DNA from: Hyaloperonospora brassicae
Lineage: Eukaryota; Oomycota; Peronosporomycetes; Peronosporales; Peronosporaceae
Assembly: GCA_947650285.1 (NCBI GenBank)
Contig: CANTFL010000679.1
Span: 53,967-117,966 of the forward strand
DNA: 64,000 bases
Direction of reading: 5' to 3'
Shown here: one piece after another, positions 9,849 to 22,700 of the stretch
Numbering within the stretch: position 1 is the first letter of the stretch
Layout of the letters: each line of letters opens with the position of its first letter
Translations under genes and position numbers: made by a program
The notes under the pieces: model-generated
Told to the model about the DNA's origin: nothing
The model's input: the letters and a program-made list of their open reading frames with translations, nothing else
Database searches by the model: none

Positions 9849-12016
9849 CCTCGGTGGAGATGTTAAAGCTTGGATGTTGTTTGTAAAATATGCGATTGAG
9901 TTAACTTTTGTCTAAAATGTCGGAGCTTGTGTATAATTTTTTAAAATATGCGAATAACTTGGTGTTTGTAATGTGATAACCATAACAGCACTGTTCTCTT
10001 TGACCTCATCCGTCGGAGAGGTAGCTGAGAGAGCTGTACTTGTCCATCTGCTCTCTGATTGGATATAATTTTGCCTTTGTGCAATTTGACTCCTTGAAAA
10101 AGAGTTTCATATCACTAGGCTCATACAATTGGTCAATACATTCAATATGTTATTCAAGTGCGGTCGGAGATTTAATGTTATTTATATAAAAGACGAACCT
10201 ATTTGAGACTACTCAATACTCGGCGCGCACGCTCATGTGCGATGTGTGATGATCGCAACTTAGATATCGTGTTGCACGGTCATTGCTGTATGATTAATGC
10301 TGCGATGCAGTCAAGTTGAATGATTACAACGCATAACTGCATCATATTAGCATGTTCAAGAAAGTACTAAATCTACATGAATCTGCTCAGTGTTATTGTG
10401 CCTTTCAATTTACGTGCATTCGATACAACCTAAGTCATCAACACCAAATCGTCCTTGCCAGTATTCGTGTTTCGGACACAAATTTGGAGACGTGTTCATC
10501 TGCAAATGATAAGTTATCGCCCACCCGCTTGACGGACCACACACAATGATGCACCGAAGACACACAGCCCAACCATGACCAAAACTCAAAACGGATCTTT
10601 CTATATATAAAGCCGTGAATTTGATGGCGAAATATCGATGATTGCAATTACCTGTGAGAGTTGAGCCTGCTTCGAATCAACGATTTTTGCCATCTTGCAT
10701 CTGCTTATGTTCAGAAGTGTATGACCCTTCTCGTGACTTCGATCGATATCAGGTAAATGAAATCGTGGCTACAAACATGGGATCCACCAACATATATTGA
10801 GTGGCACTATAATTGACAGCTCAATATATACCTTGCTACAACGGTAATCACCATGCAGTAGAAGCATGTGCCATATGTCTTTGCCGTCCTTTGCAGCTCA
10901 CAGTGTTCAAGCCATTACTTTTTACTCTGGCTGTAGACGTATTGGTCAAGATGATAGCCAGTAAACCGAAAACAGGATTAAATGTTTGTGCTGCTCAATT
11001 CACAAAGTGAAGAGTGTTGCTCTCACAGGCATGATAGCCGACAAAGGTCGACACCAACGTTTTTCTAGCGATGATTTCGACAATAGGTGTGATACAGTAG
11101 CTTCTGGTTGCACGTAGCAAGGAATTTAAATGTTGCGAAATAGATTGGCTCATAGAAGATGATTCCAGACTTTCACCCGGAAAATCCATTTACTTTATAA
11201 GGCTAGCAACATCGACCATTCCGTCAATGGAATTCCTTCTAGTGTCTAGGATTAGCACTGCTCATGCCAAGTAAGTGGCGCGGGTTCGAAACCCTATTAC
11301 ACCAACCCGAGGTCCATAAAAAATGATCGCGAAACACTAGATGCACTGTTACCACCCCGGGAACCTTTGTACACTAGCTAGTTAGGCCTCTCGAGAAAGC
11401 ATAAAATCACAATAACTAATAGTTGGGCTATCCGGTCTGGCAGGCTACCAGAGCAGCCCGTAAGCACTGCCCATGCCCTGGGACGATGACCACGACCGGG
11501 AAGGGGTGTGTAGGCCCACCCCGAAGAGGAAAGTACCAGACCGTTAGATGAACTAAATATATAGGCTGGATCTACGAAGAAAAAGACCATTCAACCGATA
11601 GTTGCATTACGTTCGCGAATTTGGTAACGTCATTTAGCTAGAACCCGTACACGCTTCTATTTTGCCGATTGAGACCCAATTATCGCTCAGCCAATTTCGT
11701 CTCACAGTGTGTCCACTGTACAGCCTCTAGTTTAGCTAAGCGGACTGAAATTGACATCAAGTCCGCCTGCTATTTGGGCTAAGCTCTTCGAGACCCAAGC
11801 TGATGCCATCGTGATTTCTGCTTTAATTGGGTGCCGTCGTAGATGAAGAACGCACTGTTCACATTCGCAAAAAGTGCTTTAATATCCCATCACGATGCTC
11901 GGACTGTCTCGGCAGTGTTTGGCTGGAACCATATTGCGTTCTGAATAAATGTTGCCAATACCGGTGCCCAAAAAGGCTTGTCCTTTTTTCTTCCAGTAGC
12001 GCTCAATTAGTTATCC
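9849..12016. other. No supported gene
   Basis: This is the 5' flank of the Crypton pseudogene and beyond. Open frames reach only about 75 codons outside the pseudogene. Around 11268-11305 there is a tRNA-like B-box segment, listed separately. Otherwise I see nothing recognisable. Confidence 0.55.
11268..11540 (+). repeat. Possible second tRNA-derived SINE or tRNA relic
   Basis: GCGCGGGTTCGAAACCCTAT contains a strong box B/T-arm-like GGTTCGAAACC. About 220 bp later comes a GC-rich stretch with AAGGGGTGTGTAGGCCCACC, loosely like the tail of the 2055 SINE (AGGGGTGTGGGCCCCTGG). No box A is convincing and no target-site duplication was found. It may be a different SINE family or chance. Confidence 0.3.
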
Positions 12017-12112
12017 GCAAAGCCCGTTCGGGAAAACTGATCGGTTAAAGCTAAGCAAGAGCGCGCAAAGCCCGATCGTACAAACTGATTTGTCAAAGCT
12101 AAGCAAGAGCTG
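12017..12112. repeat. Two-copy 48-bp tandem repeat
   Basis: Both copies carry GCAAAGCCCG at the start, ACTGAT in the middle and AAAGCTAAGCAAGAGC near the end. They differ by several substitutions and no indels. No coding context. Confidence 0.85.
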
Positions 12113-15100
12113 GCATGATTGCAATATACCTGTTCACCGAGTGTATGCAGAATGTAGCCGAATGAATCATTGGAATGCACATAGGCGTCTTTTGATATGA
12201 AATTGTAACGTCGTTCATGAGCATAGTGTTAATAAAAAGGTAGTATATAAGGTTGATGGAAGCGAGACTCGCCGTTGTTTAAAGTGTGTAATTTCGTCAG
12301 CAGCGAATGTAAAGGTGTCTATTGTACTATATTAAAAGTCTCCGTCCTGCCAGTACTAAGCGCACGACTGAAATACCTGCATGACAGGGGCTAATCAGAA
12401 TAGGGAACCTGGACCGAGGAATGGAATTGTAGGAGGGAGTATTTGGATATTGTACACGCTATGACACAGGTTATTGGACCCTAAGTATTTGTTAAATTTA
12501 TATGATCAGAAGATTGTGTTCATTAAGCTATATATGATAACGCACTCTTCAGATGTCGTCAAAACTGTAGGGGAACACTTGATAAATAGTGAATTTTGCT
12601 TGAAAAACGCTCCAAATATAATTGCTCTCGTACAAGTATACAATGTAAAATTATTTTGATTTATTTTGTGTCAAAAGATGTCGTTTAACATCTTCTTTAA
12701 TTACTTTTGTCATTCTAATACTTGCTTTGTACCAAAAATTGCGACCGCTATTTACCACTTACTTTTCGTAAACAACCAGTCACCCTCCACTTTAACAAAC
12801 CCTGTATTTTTCTCTCGCGACGTAATTGGCGAAGTAATTTAATAAGTTTTTTATAAAGGAGCGTAATATATGCGTGAAATTATAAAATCGGGTAAAAGCA
12901 GACATGTATTTAAACGCTTTTGGTTTTTACGAAGTTATGGTTTACTCTTCGCAAGCGCAACCGTATTCAGGCACTGTTCATGAATCGTTCAACCAACGTG
13001 CATCAGTTGGTCCTCAGTACATCACGTATCGATTCTTATGCAGCCACTGCAGGAGTTGAAAGAGGTTGCCGACAATTTCATGAGTTATCTCCTGCTTCTC
13101 CGCACGTATCACTTCGACCTTCAGGACGCAAAGATACCATCTAAACGCTTAAACTGCGATGAATCCCGCTGAGTAGAACTTTGCGATTAGTTTCCAGCAG
13201 TTGCTGCCTAAGATCACCAATAAGACGCCCGCAGTCATGCCAGACAGATGGATTGGATACCTTTGCTGCCGATGGCATATTTATCTCGTCAAGGACAACT
13301 TCCTGTCTGTACGAGATTTCCTCTTCCACTCTTTTTTATTTGATGCGCTCCATTGTTTCCCCGATTGAAGTAGAGTTGCTACATACATTACATCGTGTCG
13401 AGGAGGCTGCACTAAGTATCAGTGTGAAACAATAGATCCATGACGCTGTAAGTGGTGTTTTAGTGACAAAGTTTGTATAATACTACATAGCATTCGTTTT
13501 CACGCGAGCGAGATCGGTATCAGCGTGTTTGTTTCTAAAATATAATAAGCCAACCACAATATTTAAACGAATGGTGAGTTATATTTGGCGAAAACTGAGT
13601 GGTGGATAGCGGCTCCCCAAATTAATGTCACTTATACGATTTCAAATGACTCTGCCAATTGATAGCAGCAGACCAAATTAGATTATTGTAGAAGTTGGTA
13701 ATTTAAAGCATGAGTTGATGGCAATCTACTTACACGAAAACAAATCGAGCGTGTTTTTTACTATAAGATTTTTGCTCGAAACCATCCATGTTGGTGTCAC
13801 GAAATAGCGCCGACATCGACATTTGCTCTTTGTCATTGGCTTACAAAGTATGGGGTCAGGCACTGCGTTTCGGTTATGCGTCATGTTTCAGTTCCATGGG
13901 GCACAAAGTCTCAACTTGGTGCATCATATGTCCAACTTTTCTTCCTTTCGCCCGGACGACTCGAATTTTAGCAAGATCCTATTTACTCCGCATGCGTTGC
14001 CATTCATTACTCATAGGCCATAATCGCAGCGGATTATCAAAACGATGTTTGAGTTCTCCTCTCATTTCGTAATGCGATGGTACCAATCTAATTTAAGATG
14101 AAGCGCACTGTTTTGAAGACTGAGAGCACTGCTGGTGTGGTATCTGAGATTGCGACAACCTATATCAAGACTGCAATGTTTCGGGACACTACGATTGTTG
14201 TCAGTTCTCCCTTCCAGTAGCAAAAGCTGTCGAGGTAACAATCTGTGTACTGAAACTGCACGATGCCTCATCAAGCATATGCTGACTCGATCCTTGCACA
14301 CATCACGCCGTCCAGTCACATATGTCCCTGAGTGCACGCGCGTGACCTATGCAGCTGTGGCGCTGTCTTATTTTTTAAAACCTTCTTACTTTGAATGTCA
14401 ATGCCTATCATGTCCGTATTATTCTTTTTCGTAGACCTAGATAATCATCAACAAAGAGCTGTGCGGGGACCACCTCATATGCAAAAAGTTCGAATGCGTA
14501 ATCAAGGGATAAACGCACGACATGATGTATCGTCAGTAGAGAAGTACGAGACCATTGCTACGTTGTCTACATCCATCTGTGGGATGAGCGTTACCAAGTT
14601 TCTGCTAGCCGCCAGAGGTTTATTGTTCGTATCTACAAGTCGTCTAATTCGGCTGTCAAAAGGGTTATCGGTTTGACCACACCAAGCAGCCTTGTTGCAC
14701 GCAGAGCAAGCTTTGCTTAAGTAGTGAGATAAACGGATTGTTGACGAATTGGCCGCTATTCGTACGTACCGTCGTCAAGAGGTTACGCACGCAGTCGGTA
14801 GGAGGCGAATATAATGGCGTAGCGGTGATAGCGATTCCAGTATTGGAAGCAATGAGAACTTTTTACCATTTTTTGACGATTTTCCCACTGTGCGTCTTGA
14901 TCGATCGCGAGATCGATCGTCTTGATCTGGCTTGATGTCTATCGTCCGGATTTGACCGACACGCCGCTTGATATAGAGTCGTCTCAACACTGCTCTCATT
15001 GCAAAAGTTATTGTTAGCGCACTTGCGACTACAAAGTGTGCTTTTCGGTAAGCTAGAATCGATGGTAAACACGCTCAACAAAATGTATCGACATTTCAAC

Positions 15101-15416
15101 AAAATGTATCGAAATGTCACATTTTTATTCTAATTTGCATGCATGTGCTTGGAGCAACTTGTTTTATCAATGGGCGAGGACAACAGACGAGAGTGCGTAG
15201 AAACCGTGGTCATTCTAACAACGCCTGTTCAACACGTAACCTCCATTGATTGAAATAAAAGATGTTCCGCTGCTTAGCAACTCGTACATCTTCTACGGGG
15301 CATGCCCAGTCGAGCTAATGGTGTCGACTTGTCAGAAACAAACTATGTGTATCCTGCCGGTCCAGTTTGGTCGACCGGCTGTTTTCGCAAAGATCGCTTC
15401 CTTGCTGTCCGCTCGC
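12113..15416. other. No supported gene; contains a 21-bp duplication
   Basis: Several unrecognised open frames of 60-99 codons occur on both strands, none with a start context, domain or signal peptide that I can defend. A two-copy 21-bp tandem repeat starting TCAACAAAATGTATCGA lies at 15075-15116. Parts of 14395-14940 look mildly coding-like in shifting frames and could be a decayed transposon, but I cannot name it. Confidence 0.5.
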
Positions 15417-18400
15417 CTAGAATTTCCGGTAGGATAACGGTGAGCGGCGTCGTTCCCACTGGGCCTCGTACTTTGCCCAGTGCGTCCAACTCAACTCGTC
15501 GAGGGTATTGGCAATCTCAGCGGCAAGCTTCTCATCTGAAATGATCTTGACCATCTCCGACCGCGTCAACGCTTTGACCTTGCGCAGTCGCTGCAGCGCA
15601 AGACCAAAAGCACCGAAGTGTCGATCGTGCAGCAGCGCCACGTGAAGGTGCGTTGACTCTTCAACGTCTGCCCACTTCTGAAGATCAGCGTATACCTGTA
15701 AGAAGTCTTCCCACGAGTCGGCAGTGTTGCCAAGAGCTCGGGCCTTGCGTGCGAGAGCGTCGATTAGAATCGCTTTCTCTTTCTCTTTTTCCTTGCGCAC
15801 CTTTCTCTCCACCGCTGGTTGATCGCCAGGAACACTTCGAGTACCAAAGAACAGCGCCAACTCATCCTGCTTGATCTGAGCAAGCACTGTATCAGCAGCC
15901 TCGATCACTTCCCCGAGATGAGACAATCGACTGGCTTCGGTATCAGAGTGGTGCAGCTTTGCTTGCAGTGCTGGTAGGTAGTCTGGAAACTGGTCGATTA
16001 GGCGCTGCCACGCGGTTAGGAAGGCAGGCGTACCAGCCAGTTTGGTCGTCCGCTCGAGCAGCAGGTCACGGACGGCTTCTTTGGCAAGCTCTTCTTCGTC
16101 ACGCTCGTCCTTCAGCTCTACCAGCTCCGGTTTCTCAGCCGGTGTAGGCGCCGGAGGAATGACGTATGCGATATCAAAACCACCAGGGCGTCTGCCACTC
16201 CTACAAGTTCAAGAGTCAGTGAACAGCAAGTGTGAAGCAGATACTATTCTTGAACAACAACAGAGAGATCAACCGTACCCTTTTATCGCACCGTCCTTCT
16301 GGCCGAAGTAAATCTTGCCCGTAAGGAGGTCTCCTACAGTACTCCCAGTAGGCAGCTTGTCATGAGCAGGTTCCGCAACAAATACCGACACGTACTTCCC
16401 AGTGGGCAAGCTCTTCTTGTCAAGAGCCTTGCTGCCGAGCGCGACATCGTCCTGGTGTTTATAGACTAGTGCAGCTATCTCTCCGATCTCGTGGTTCAAA
16501 AGTAGCATCATTTGCTTCAGCTTTTCGAGCTTACTCACATCCTCATGTCGTACTTGGGCACGGACAACATACGACCCCTCCTTTAGCATTATTTCATCGC
16601 CATATGCATCCGAGCAGCCCATGTACTGCTTTTTGTCGTCAAATATCAACATCAACTGCGCTTCAAAAGGCGACTCGTACAGACGTCCATTCAAAAGCGG
16701 CAAGCTCGGAATCACCTTGCCGGCATCCTTCTTTGTAAACTGGTACGTCAACACCAACTGGTATACCTGGCGCTTGCCGGGAAACTGGTCGCGATCTGAA
16801 CTTAGCGGAGTGATCTCTGCTATGGTCGGACGGATGCGCTGCACATATTTTGTAAAGATCGTCTTGGGAGCCAACATTTCGGTCTGCACGGAGCTGGACA
16901 ACAGAACTTTGTGCGATTCTTCGCCGCCGGTGACGACAATCTTCTCTTGATCCGGTTTGATGCCGTGGAAGCGAATCTCAATTTGCACGATTGAGTCTCC
17001 TAGGGCGCTCCAAAACTGACCCAAGCAGAACTCAGTCGTCAAACCTCCCATCAGATCTATACTGAACACAGCTTCCCCGTCAGGCTTCAGAACAAAAGCC
17101 TTGCGAAATGATGACATACTCTGGCGCGTAAATGGCTGGAACTGTATCGCATCAAACATGTAAAGCTTGCCGGACGAGTTCGATTCTACTTCGCGCTCCC
17201 GGTTTCCGCTAGCGCGCGAGAAGATGACGTTTGCCCATGTAGTTCCCACGGGAGGTGTAATGAAGCGCCGAGAGATGTCGCCAGGCTGGAATTTGTTCTC
17301 ATACATGTAAACTGAATCGACGTTCTCGGGCTTAAGCACAGTAACCGGAATGGTGAATAGCGTTCCCCGAGCTTCGTTCTGAGTGTCTATCGCCACAATT
17401 TCACCGTAGTGCTCACCACTAGTCAAATACTTCGTCTCTACAAGCACCTTGAATGTTCGCCCGCCATGCATCAAAGCTAAGCTGTGTCCCACGTCAATCC
17501 AACGTGCGGAAGGAACAAGGCGCACGTGCTGCTCAAAGTGGATTTTGTCCTCTTGAGCAGCTTTTTTATGGAAAATAGGGGTCACCGTCACAGCGATCTC
17601 AGTGCTTTCATGAGAAAAATCAACACTATCCCGGAGAAAGATACCGCGAGCATCTCCGTTGCCTGAAGACGTCTTGACTTCATAATGTAACGGGAACTTC
17701 TTCGTACCGTCAAAGGCGTTGCTGCTCAGTAAGTACTTGAACGCCGGGAGCACTTGAATAAGACCCTTGCCTTGGGCATAAGCTTCCACACCAGGCACCA
17801 TGACTGCCGTGTTTTCCAACGCACGGCGGATTGAGTATGGCGTGTATTCCACGCCTTCCGCCTTCAAGGCACTGACGAGCAACGCAATGTTTCCAGCACA
17901 ATTTGGTGACGACATCGACGTGCCATTCATGAGTTGCTTTTTGTTTAAGGTCCAGTTTGGTACCGGGGCAATGGCAGCACCAGGCGCGCAAACGTTGACG
18001 CCCAGGTCGCCGTCGAAGGTTGGCCCTCGCGACGACCAAGTGTAAGCGGTTCCAGGTAGATTGTTAGCTCGCATGGTATATTCGGCATCCATCATCTTGG
18101 GCGACACGTAGGCACCGATACTCAACATGCACGAAGTCGTACCACCTGGAGCCCCCAGTGTACCTAGTGCAGGGCCATTGTTACCTGCACTCACCACAAA
18201 CGTCACGTTGTGTTCGTCCACGAGCTCCTTGCTGAGCTCAATGATGCGACCGTAGTTATGCTGCGACGCATCTTCTCCGTAGCTCATGTTGACGATATCG
18301 ACATTCGATTCCATGACTGTTGAGATCGCTCGACTCAATGCTGAAGACGTTTCCATACCAGATAACCTGCCATCGCCAATCTTTACGGCAACAATCTGCG

Positions 18401-19292
18401 CACCAGGAGCGACACCATTGCATTCGGGTTGGTCACAATAGTGCGCTGCAACAATGCCAGCCACGTGCGTCCCATGAGCTCCAACGTCGTTGACGACACT
18501 CAACGTCTTGCCGTCATCGTATATATTCAGGACGTAATTAAGCTGCGACTCGGCCGAAAATGTGGCAAACTCTCGTTCCTCTCGATAATTCGTCATTGTC
18601 GGGACACCTGCAAAATTCCCCGTTTCCGTCGTATCGATTGCGGCGCGCCAGCTCTTGCCATCGTGAAAAACGACTGCATCGTAGATCGGTCCCGGGTCGT
18701 CAAACTCCTTGTCCCAGAACTCCTGCAGCTGCTCGAGTCTCGTCTCCAGATCTTTCTTTGCTCGCTCGGCACTTGCAATCCCACGTCCGTCTTTCGCTCG
18801 ACTCGCGTCTCGATTGTCCACATGCCACTGGGCAAGCTCCTCTTGCACCTGGTTCACAGCAGCTCGTTGGGCAGCGTCCATCTCCTCTCTGCGCTCCCGC
18901 TTGAGCCTCGTCACGAGGTCTTTCGGGAACACGTGGAAGCCAAAGAGCGTTCCCACGTGGTAACAGCCATTCGGACTAAGAGGCCACTCGGGATTGAGCG
19001 CCAAGACGCGACCGCTTGCAAGCGTCAGTGTCTGATTTACAGCCTCGACGACGGTCGACATGTCCACGTCCCCCGCACCTGTGGCATCCACAATGTCAAT
19101 GATCTTGGGACGCCCGTCCGACGTCGTTTGCAGCCCGATCGCGCCTGGATCAACCCCCGTGTCGAAAATCGCGACAACGGCATTGCGGCCATCGTAGCTT
19201 GGAAACTGCGCGAGAAAGTCCGTGGCGAGCGTCTCTTCCTTGGGCAGCAACGACGCGCTTGGAAACGACGACGACGACGAAGACGACTTCAT
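15417..19292 (-). CDS. TPP2: Tripeptidyl-peptidase II, subtilisin-type serine protease
   Basis: Role: a large cytosolic exo-/oligopeptidase that removes N-terminal tripeptides from peptides released by the proteasome. In other eukaryotes it assembles into giant spindle-shaped complexes. Seen: two exons (19292-16279 and 16200-15417) joined across a 78-nt intron give about 1265 residues, close to the usual ~1250. From the ATG at 19292 the S8-family residues are Asp44 (AIFDTGVD), His273 (GAHGTHVAG), the oxyanion Asn371 (SAGNNGP) and Ser459 (NGTSMSSP). The insertion of roughly 230 residues between Asp and His is a known TPPII signature, as is the LLPKEET opening that precedes the catalytic core. 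The C-terminal exon is charged and helical, as in the family. I chose 19292 because the first catalytic Asp then falls at residue 44, as in animal TPPII. The frame stays open upstream to 19784, so a longer form is possible. All catalytic residues are intact. Confidence 0.95.
16201..16278 (-). other. Intron of the TPPII gene (78 nt, phase 2)
   Basis: The exon 1 frame would stop at 16269-16271 within the intron. On the minus strand the donor is GG|GTACGG and the acceptor is CTTGTAG|GAGTGG, with a branch-like CTGAC about 20 nt upstream of the acceptor. Removing 78 nt keeps the frame: the split codon GG+G encodes Gly, and translation continues in the same frame to the stop at 15417. The length suits short oomycete introns. 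Confidence 0.88.
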
Positions 19293-19784
19293 GCGCTGGA
19301 AACAAACTGACGATGAAGGGGCGGGTGACGACGGAGCGATCGATCGCAGGCAGGACGAGGAAAGATCGGACCGAGTGAGTGAGTGAGAGGAGGAGGAGGA
19401 GGAGGTGGATCTCAACGGAGCTCGTCGAGGTTGTTGTGACGATGTATTTAGGTGTAGAGGTTTATTTGGTTGTAGGATCAACTGGTTGTCAGAACTGGTA
19501 TCTTGTTTCTCCCCCTTCGCGCTATTCACTGATTCGAATGCAGTGGCTACATTTCGATTCGCGAAACGTGAAACGGGTTTAGTTGACTTATGGCATAAGA
19601 TACAAAAAGCTTGGAGCGCTCTTGGAGCATCGAAAGCCGATACGGACGAGGCAGACAATAGCAAGGAGCGAATACATGGTAGCATCGGAAGTAGCACTGG
19701 CGACTCGAATATCGGACCAGTGAAACGGGAGGTCATGTCGAAGACAACTGCATAGGGTAGGCCTAAAGCTACCAGAAGTGACAT
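19293..19784 (-). other. Open 164-codon extension upstream of the TPPII start
   Basis: The TPPII frame has no stop for 164 codons above the preferred ATG. The extension begins with hydrophobic MSLLVALGLPYAVVF and later becomes serine-rich. Its distal half sits in CT-rich sequence including CTCACTCACTCACTC near 19372-19386, which looks more like promoter or 5' untranslated DNA. It could encode an N-terminal targeting extension, but homologues need no such sequence. I treat it as probably non-coding. Confidence 0.4.
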
Positions 19785-22700
19785 TCTGTTGCACTGTTAG
19801 CGTAAATGCGGTACCCTATGGGTATTGCAATAGGAATGTACACCCTCTGCACTTATGACACTGTTGACAGGGCACCCAAATCTTACATGCACTATTGCGT
19901 GTAGAGGAAGTACAATCACCGAAATGGTAACGCTTCGTTCAGAGTTCCGAAGAGATCCGTATTCAACAGATTTTGAGATACAATAAACATTTGTTTAGAC
20001 CTCACTCTAACTACAGCAAACTGAAGACATGCGTGTAAAAGACACCATGCTTGCCACATATTGTTGCATGCGTCTATCAACGATCAGTGGCTGCATCGGC
20101 TGACATCATGACCCATACCAGCACGGGTAGTATGTCGCAAACTATTTGGATATATATTTCGGGATTAACCGCTAAGATCACAATCAGATTGACAGTTTAT
20201 TAATGTCAATAAGATGCAACAGGGTTACCCCGACCACTCGCTCCCTAGTCGATAGTGACACCGGCGACTGTACTTGGCAATAAGTGACCATCTTTAAGCA
20301 CTAAAGAAATGGAAGTTCTTGACAATTTAGACGTGTCATTCGAACTTCGTTGCATGGTCAACGACAGCCCATACGATGCGCAGCTACTAGGTCTTCTTGG
20401 CATGTAGCTTTAAGCGCTGCAGGATCTTCGTGCAAACTCGCCTCATATGGCAGGTTCAACATAGAGCCACCGTTTTGGGCAAGTCGGATGCGTCACCCGA
20501 GCCGAAGCGACCCTCAACGTTTACCGGTGCATTCCAGGGCGGCGTGGGTGAAATCGATTTGACCGGCTCGCTGAGGCGGAGTTAGATCGAATGTGCGCCA
20601 GAGAATCTTGAGTCATCTGATGAGTCGCGACTGTAAAGCCAAATAATGTCCGCGCGACGAGGATTCTTGTCGCGATGACGCTGGCCACCCTGGTCGTCTC
20701 GGTGACTTTTGTACGTATTGATTTGGTCTACGCGATTAGAGTGATCAAAAACACGTGATTCTGGTGTTTCTGCGAGCACCGCACAGAAGGTATGAGACCT
20801 CAATATCTTGTGCTTTGCTCTTGAGGACAGAACAAGGTTGGTCACGAAGCAACAGGCAAAATGCAATGACGAATCAACCAGCCATTTTGATATAATACGA
20901 CTGTTCAATTGGTTATGGCTTTCTCTCCTTGTCGCTAACGCAGAGAAAGTGTCAGACGGTACTGTTTCTGACACGTCATAGAAGTTCCGGTGCTTAGCTG
21001 CAAAACCTGTTGCAGGTACTCTACGACCTTACCAAATTGCATAATCCTTTATCTTTTCTCAAGAATCGTATCCAGAAAATTACTGCTAGAATCTCGATCT
21101 GGCCCAGTCGTCACGTAGACATCAAAAGTCGCCGAATGTCGATTTCAATTTTTTCGATCGGAGTGGTATCTATAATATCCGGCAAGTGTGCGCATAGCGG
21201 TGAGCGATCTAATAGGTCATCGATATCTACCCGATCACCTCGAGACGAACGAGGCGACGCCTATTACTTCTTTAAAAAGGCAATTCGTTGTGTGTGTGCG
21301 AAGGCTGAATATGGCAAGAATAAACGATATATTTAGGCTATTTGGCGCAAATCGTCACCATGTGGTGGAGCTAATATATCTCCTATCCAGAGAAAGACTT
21401 TTTGCTCAGTGAGCAAGGTAGTTCTTTACAAGAACTCGACTTTACGAGTCAACGAGCTTACAGCTACAGTTCTTTGTTTAAGAGACCTTACCGATTCAGT
21501 GAATTAAATGCACAGTTTGCTAACAAGGCTGTGTAGTAGGAAGTCTAAACTCACTTGCAATCTGAGACGCCTCAGGAAGGCACGTGTTGCATATCGATCA
21601 AGAAGGGGAACTTAACTTTATTTGTTGTTATCTAAGAGAACACCGCAGTCTAAAAATAACGAATGAGACACTAACGCTATAATAAATACCCTTTGCAGAT
21701 CTTGTATTTTGGTGGCTGACACACTTCAGCCATTAACAAGTGATTGGGGGATCTAATATCCTTTTGAATGGAATCTCATGCCTGATGTAAACCACACATG
21801 TAATGTGGGTACCAAACCAAATTGTAATACCGTTACACATTCGATCACTCGGTGTTTATTTTGGATGGACCGCGACGCCTAACAAATACATTCTGATACT
21901 ATTAATTCTTGTCAAAAATATCTTGATGAGTATTGATTGCAATAAGCTTCTCCCCGGAGAAGGCCTCCAACAGATGATAAGATCAAAGGCATGCCCGAAG
22001 CAATGTAGCATGCGCATGGACCATACTTCGCAGCTCAATATTATGCCATGCGTTGGAGGCGCGTGACAGAAGCCTGAACCAATGTACGCGGACAGCACTT
22101 TATCGCTGCCGACGCTAATCACCACATGCGAAAGTAGCATTACGGTTGACATTCGATTAACATGTGACATTTTTAAAAGTACACATTTCCCGAAAAAATT
22201 CACCGTTCCTTTCTGCTTATTTCGCACTTTGAATATGAATATAGCACGCATTGCACCACTGGGCTACAATCCAACAAAAATTATCGGCCAAAATCGCTAC
22301 CTCTTTTTTGTAGTGCGTGGCAGAGGCATCTTAAGTTTCCTCACATTTTACTGAGAGTAAAATCTTCACGTGAAGGTTATGACCTGCGTCTGACTATGAT
22401 TAGAGTTTAAAGAATCTACCCAGTATAGAATTGACGTGTTGCGTCTCGTGCGACATAAGGTGACTCACCTCGGCGTATCTTCATAGCGCGCGACTTATTG
22501 ATATTTATCTCGGCCAGGCATATTACTCCACGCCATATATGGATCCTTACGTGCCAAGTCCTAACGCGTCAAAGACTCACAAATTACTACCTTCCTCACC
22601 GATAATATACTATTATAAAGGTTTAGGCCTGTTTTGTGTACGTATAAGAGACCTAGCACGTCGATGTGTGAGTAGACGCATCTTTTTTTCCTAGTTAATC

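Noticed and set aside
18429..19310. 293-codon plus-strand open frame opposite the TPPII gene
   Set aside because: It is an antisense shadow of the GC-rich catalytic-domain coding sequence. It has no signal or domain, and the minus frame is certain.
20582..20974. 130-codon minus-strand frame
   Set aside because: It has no ATG at its start (only GTG), no domain and no signal peptide.
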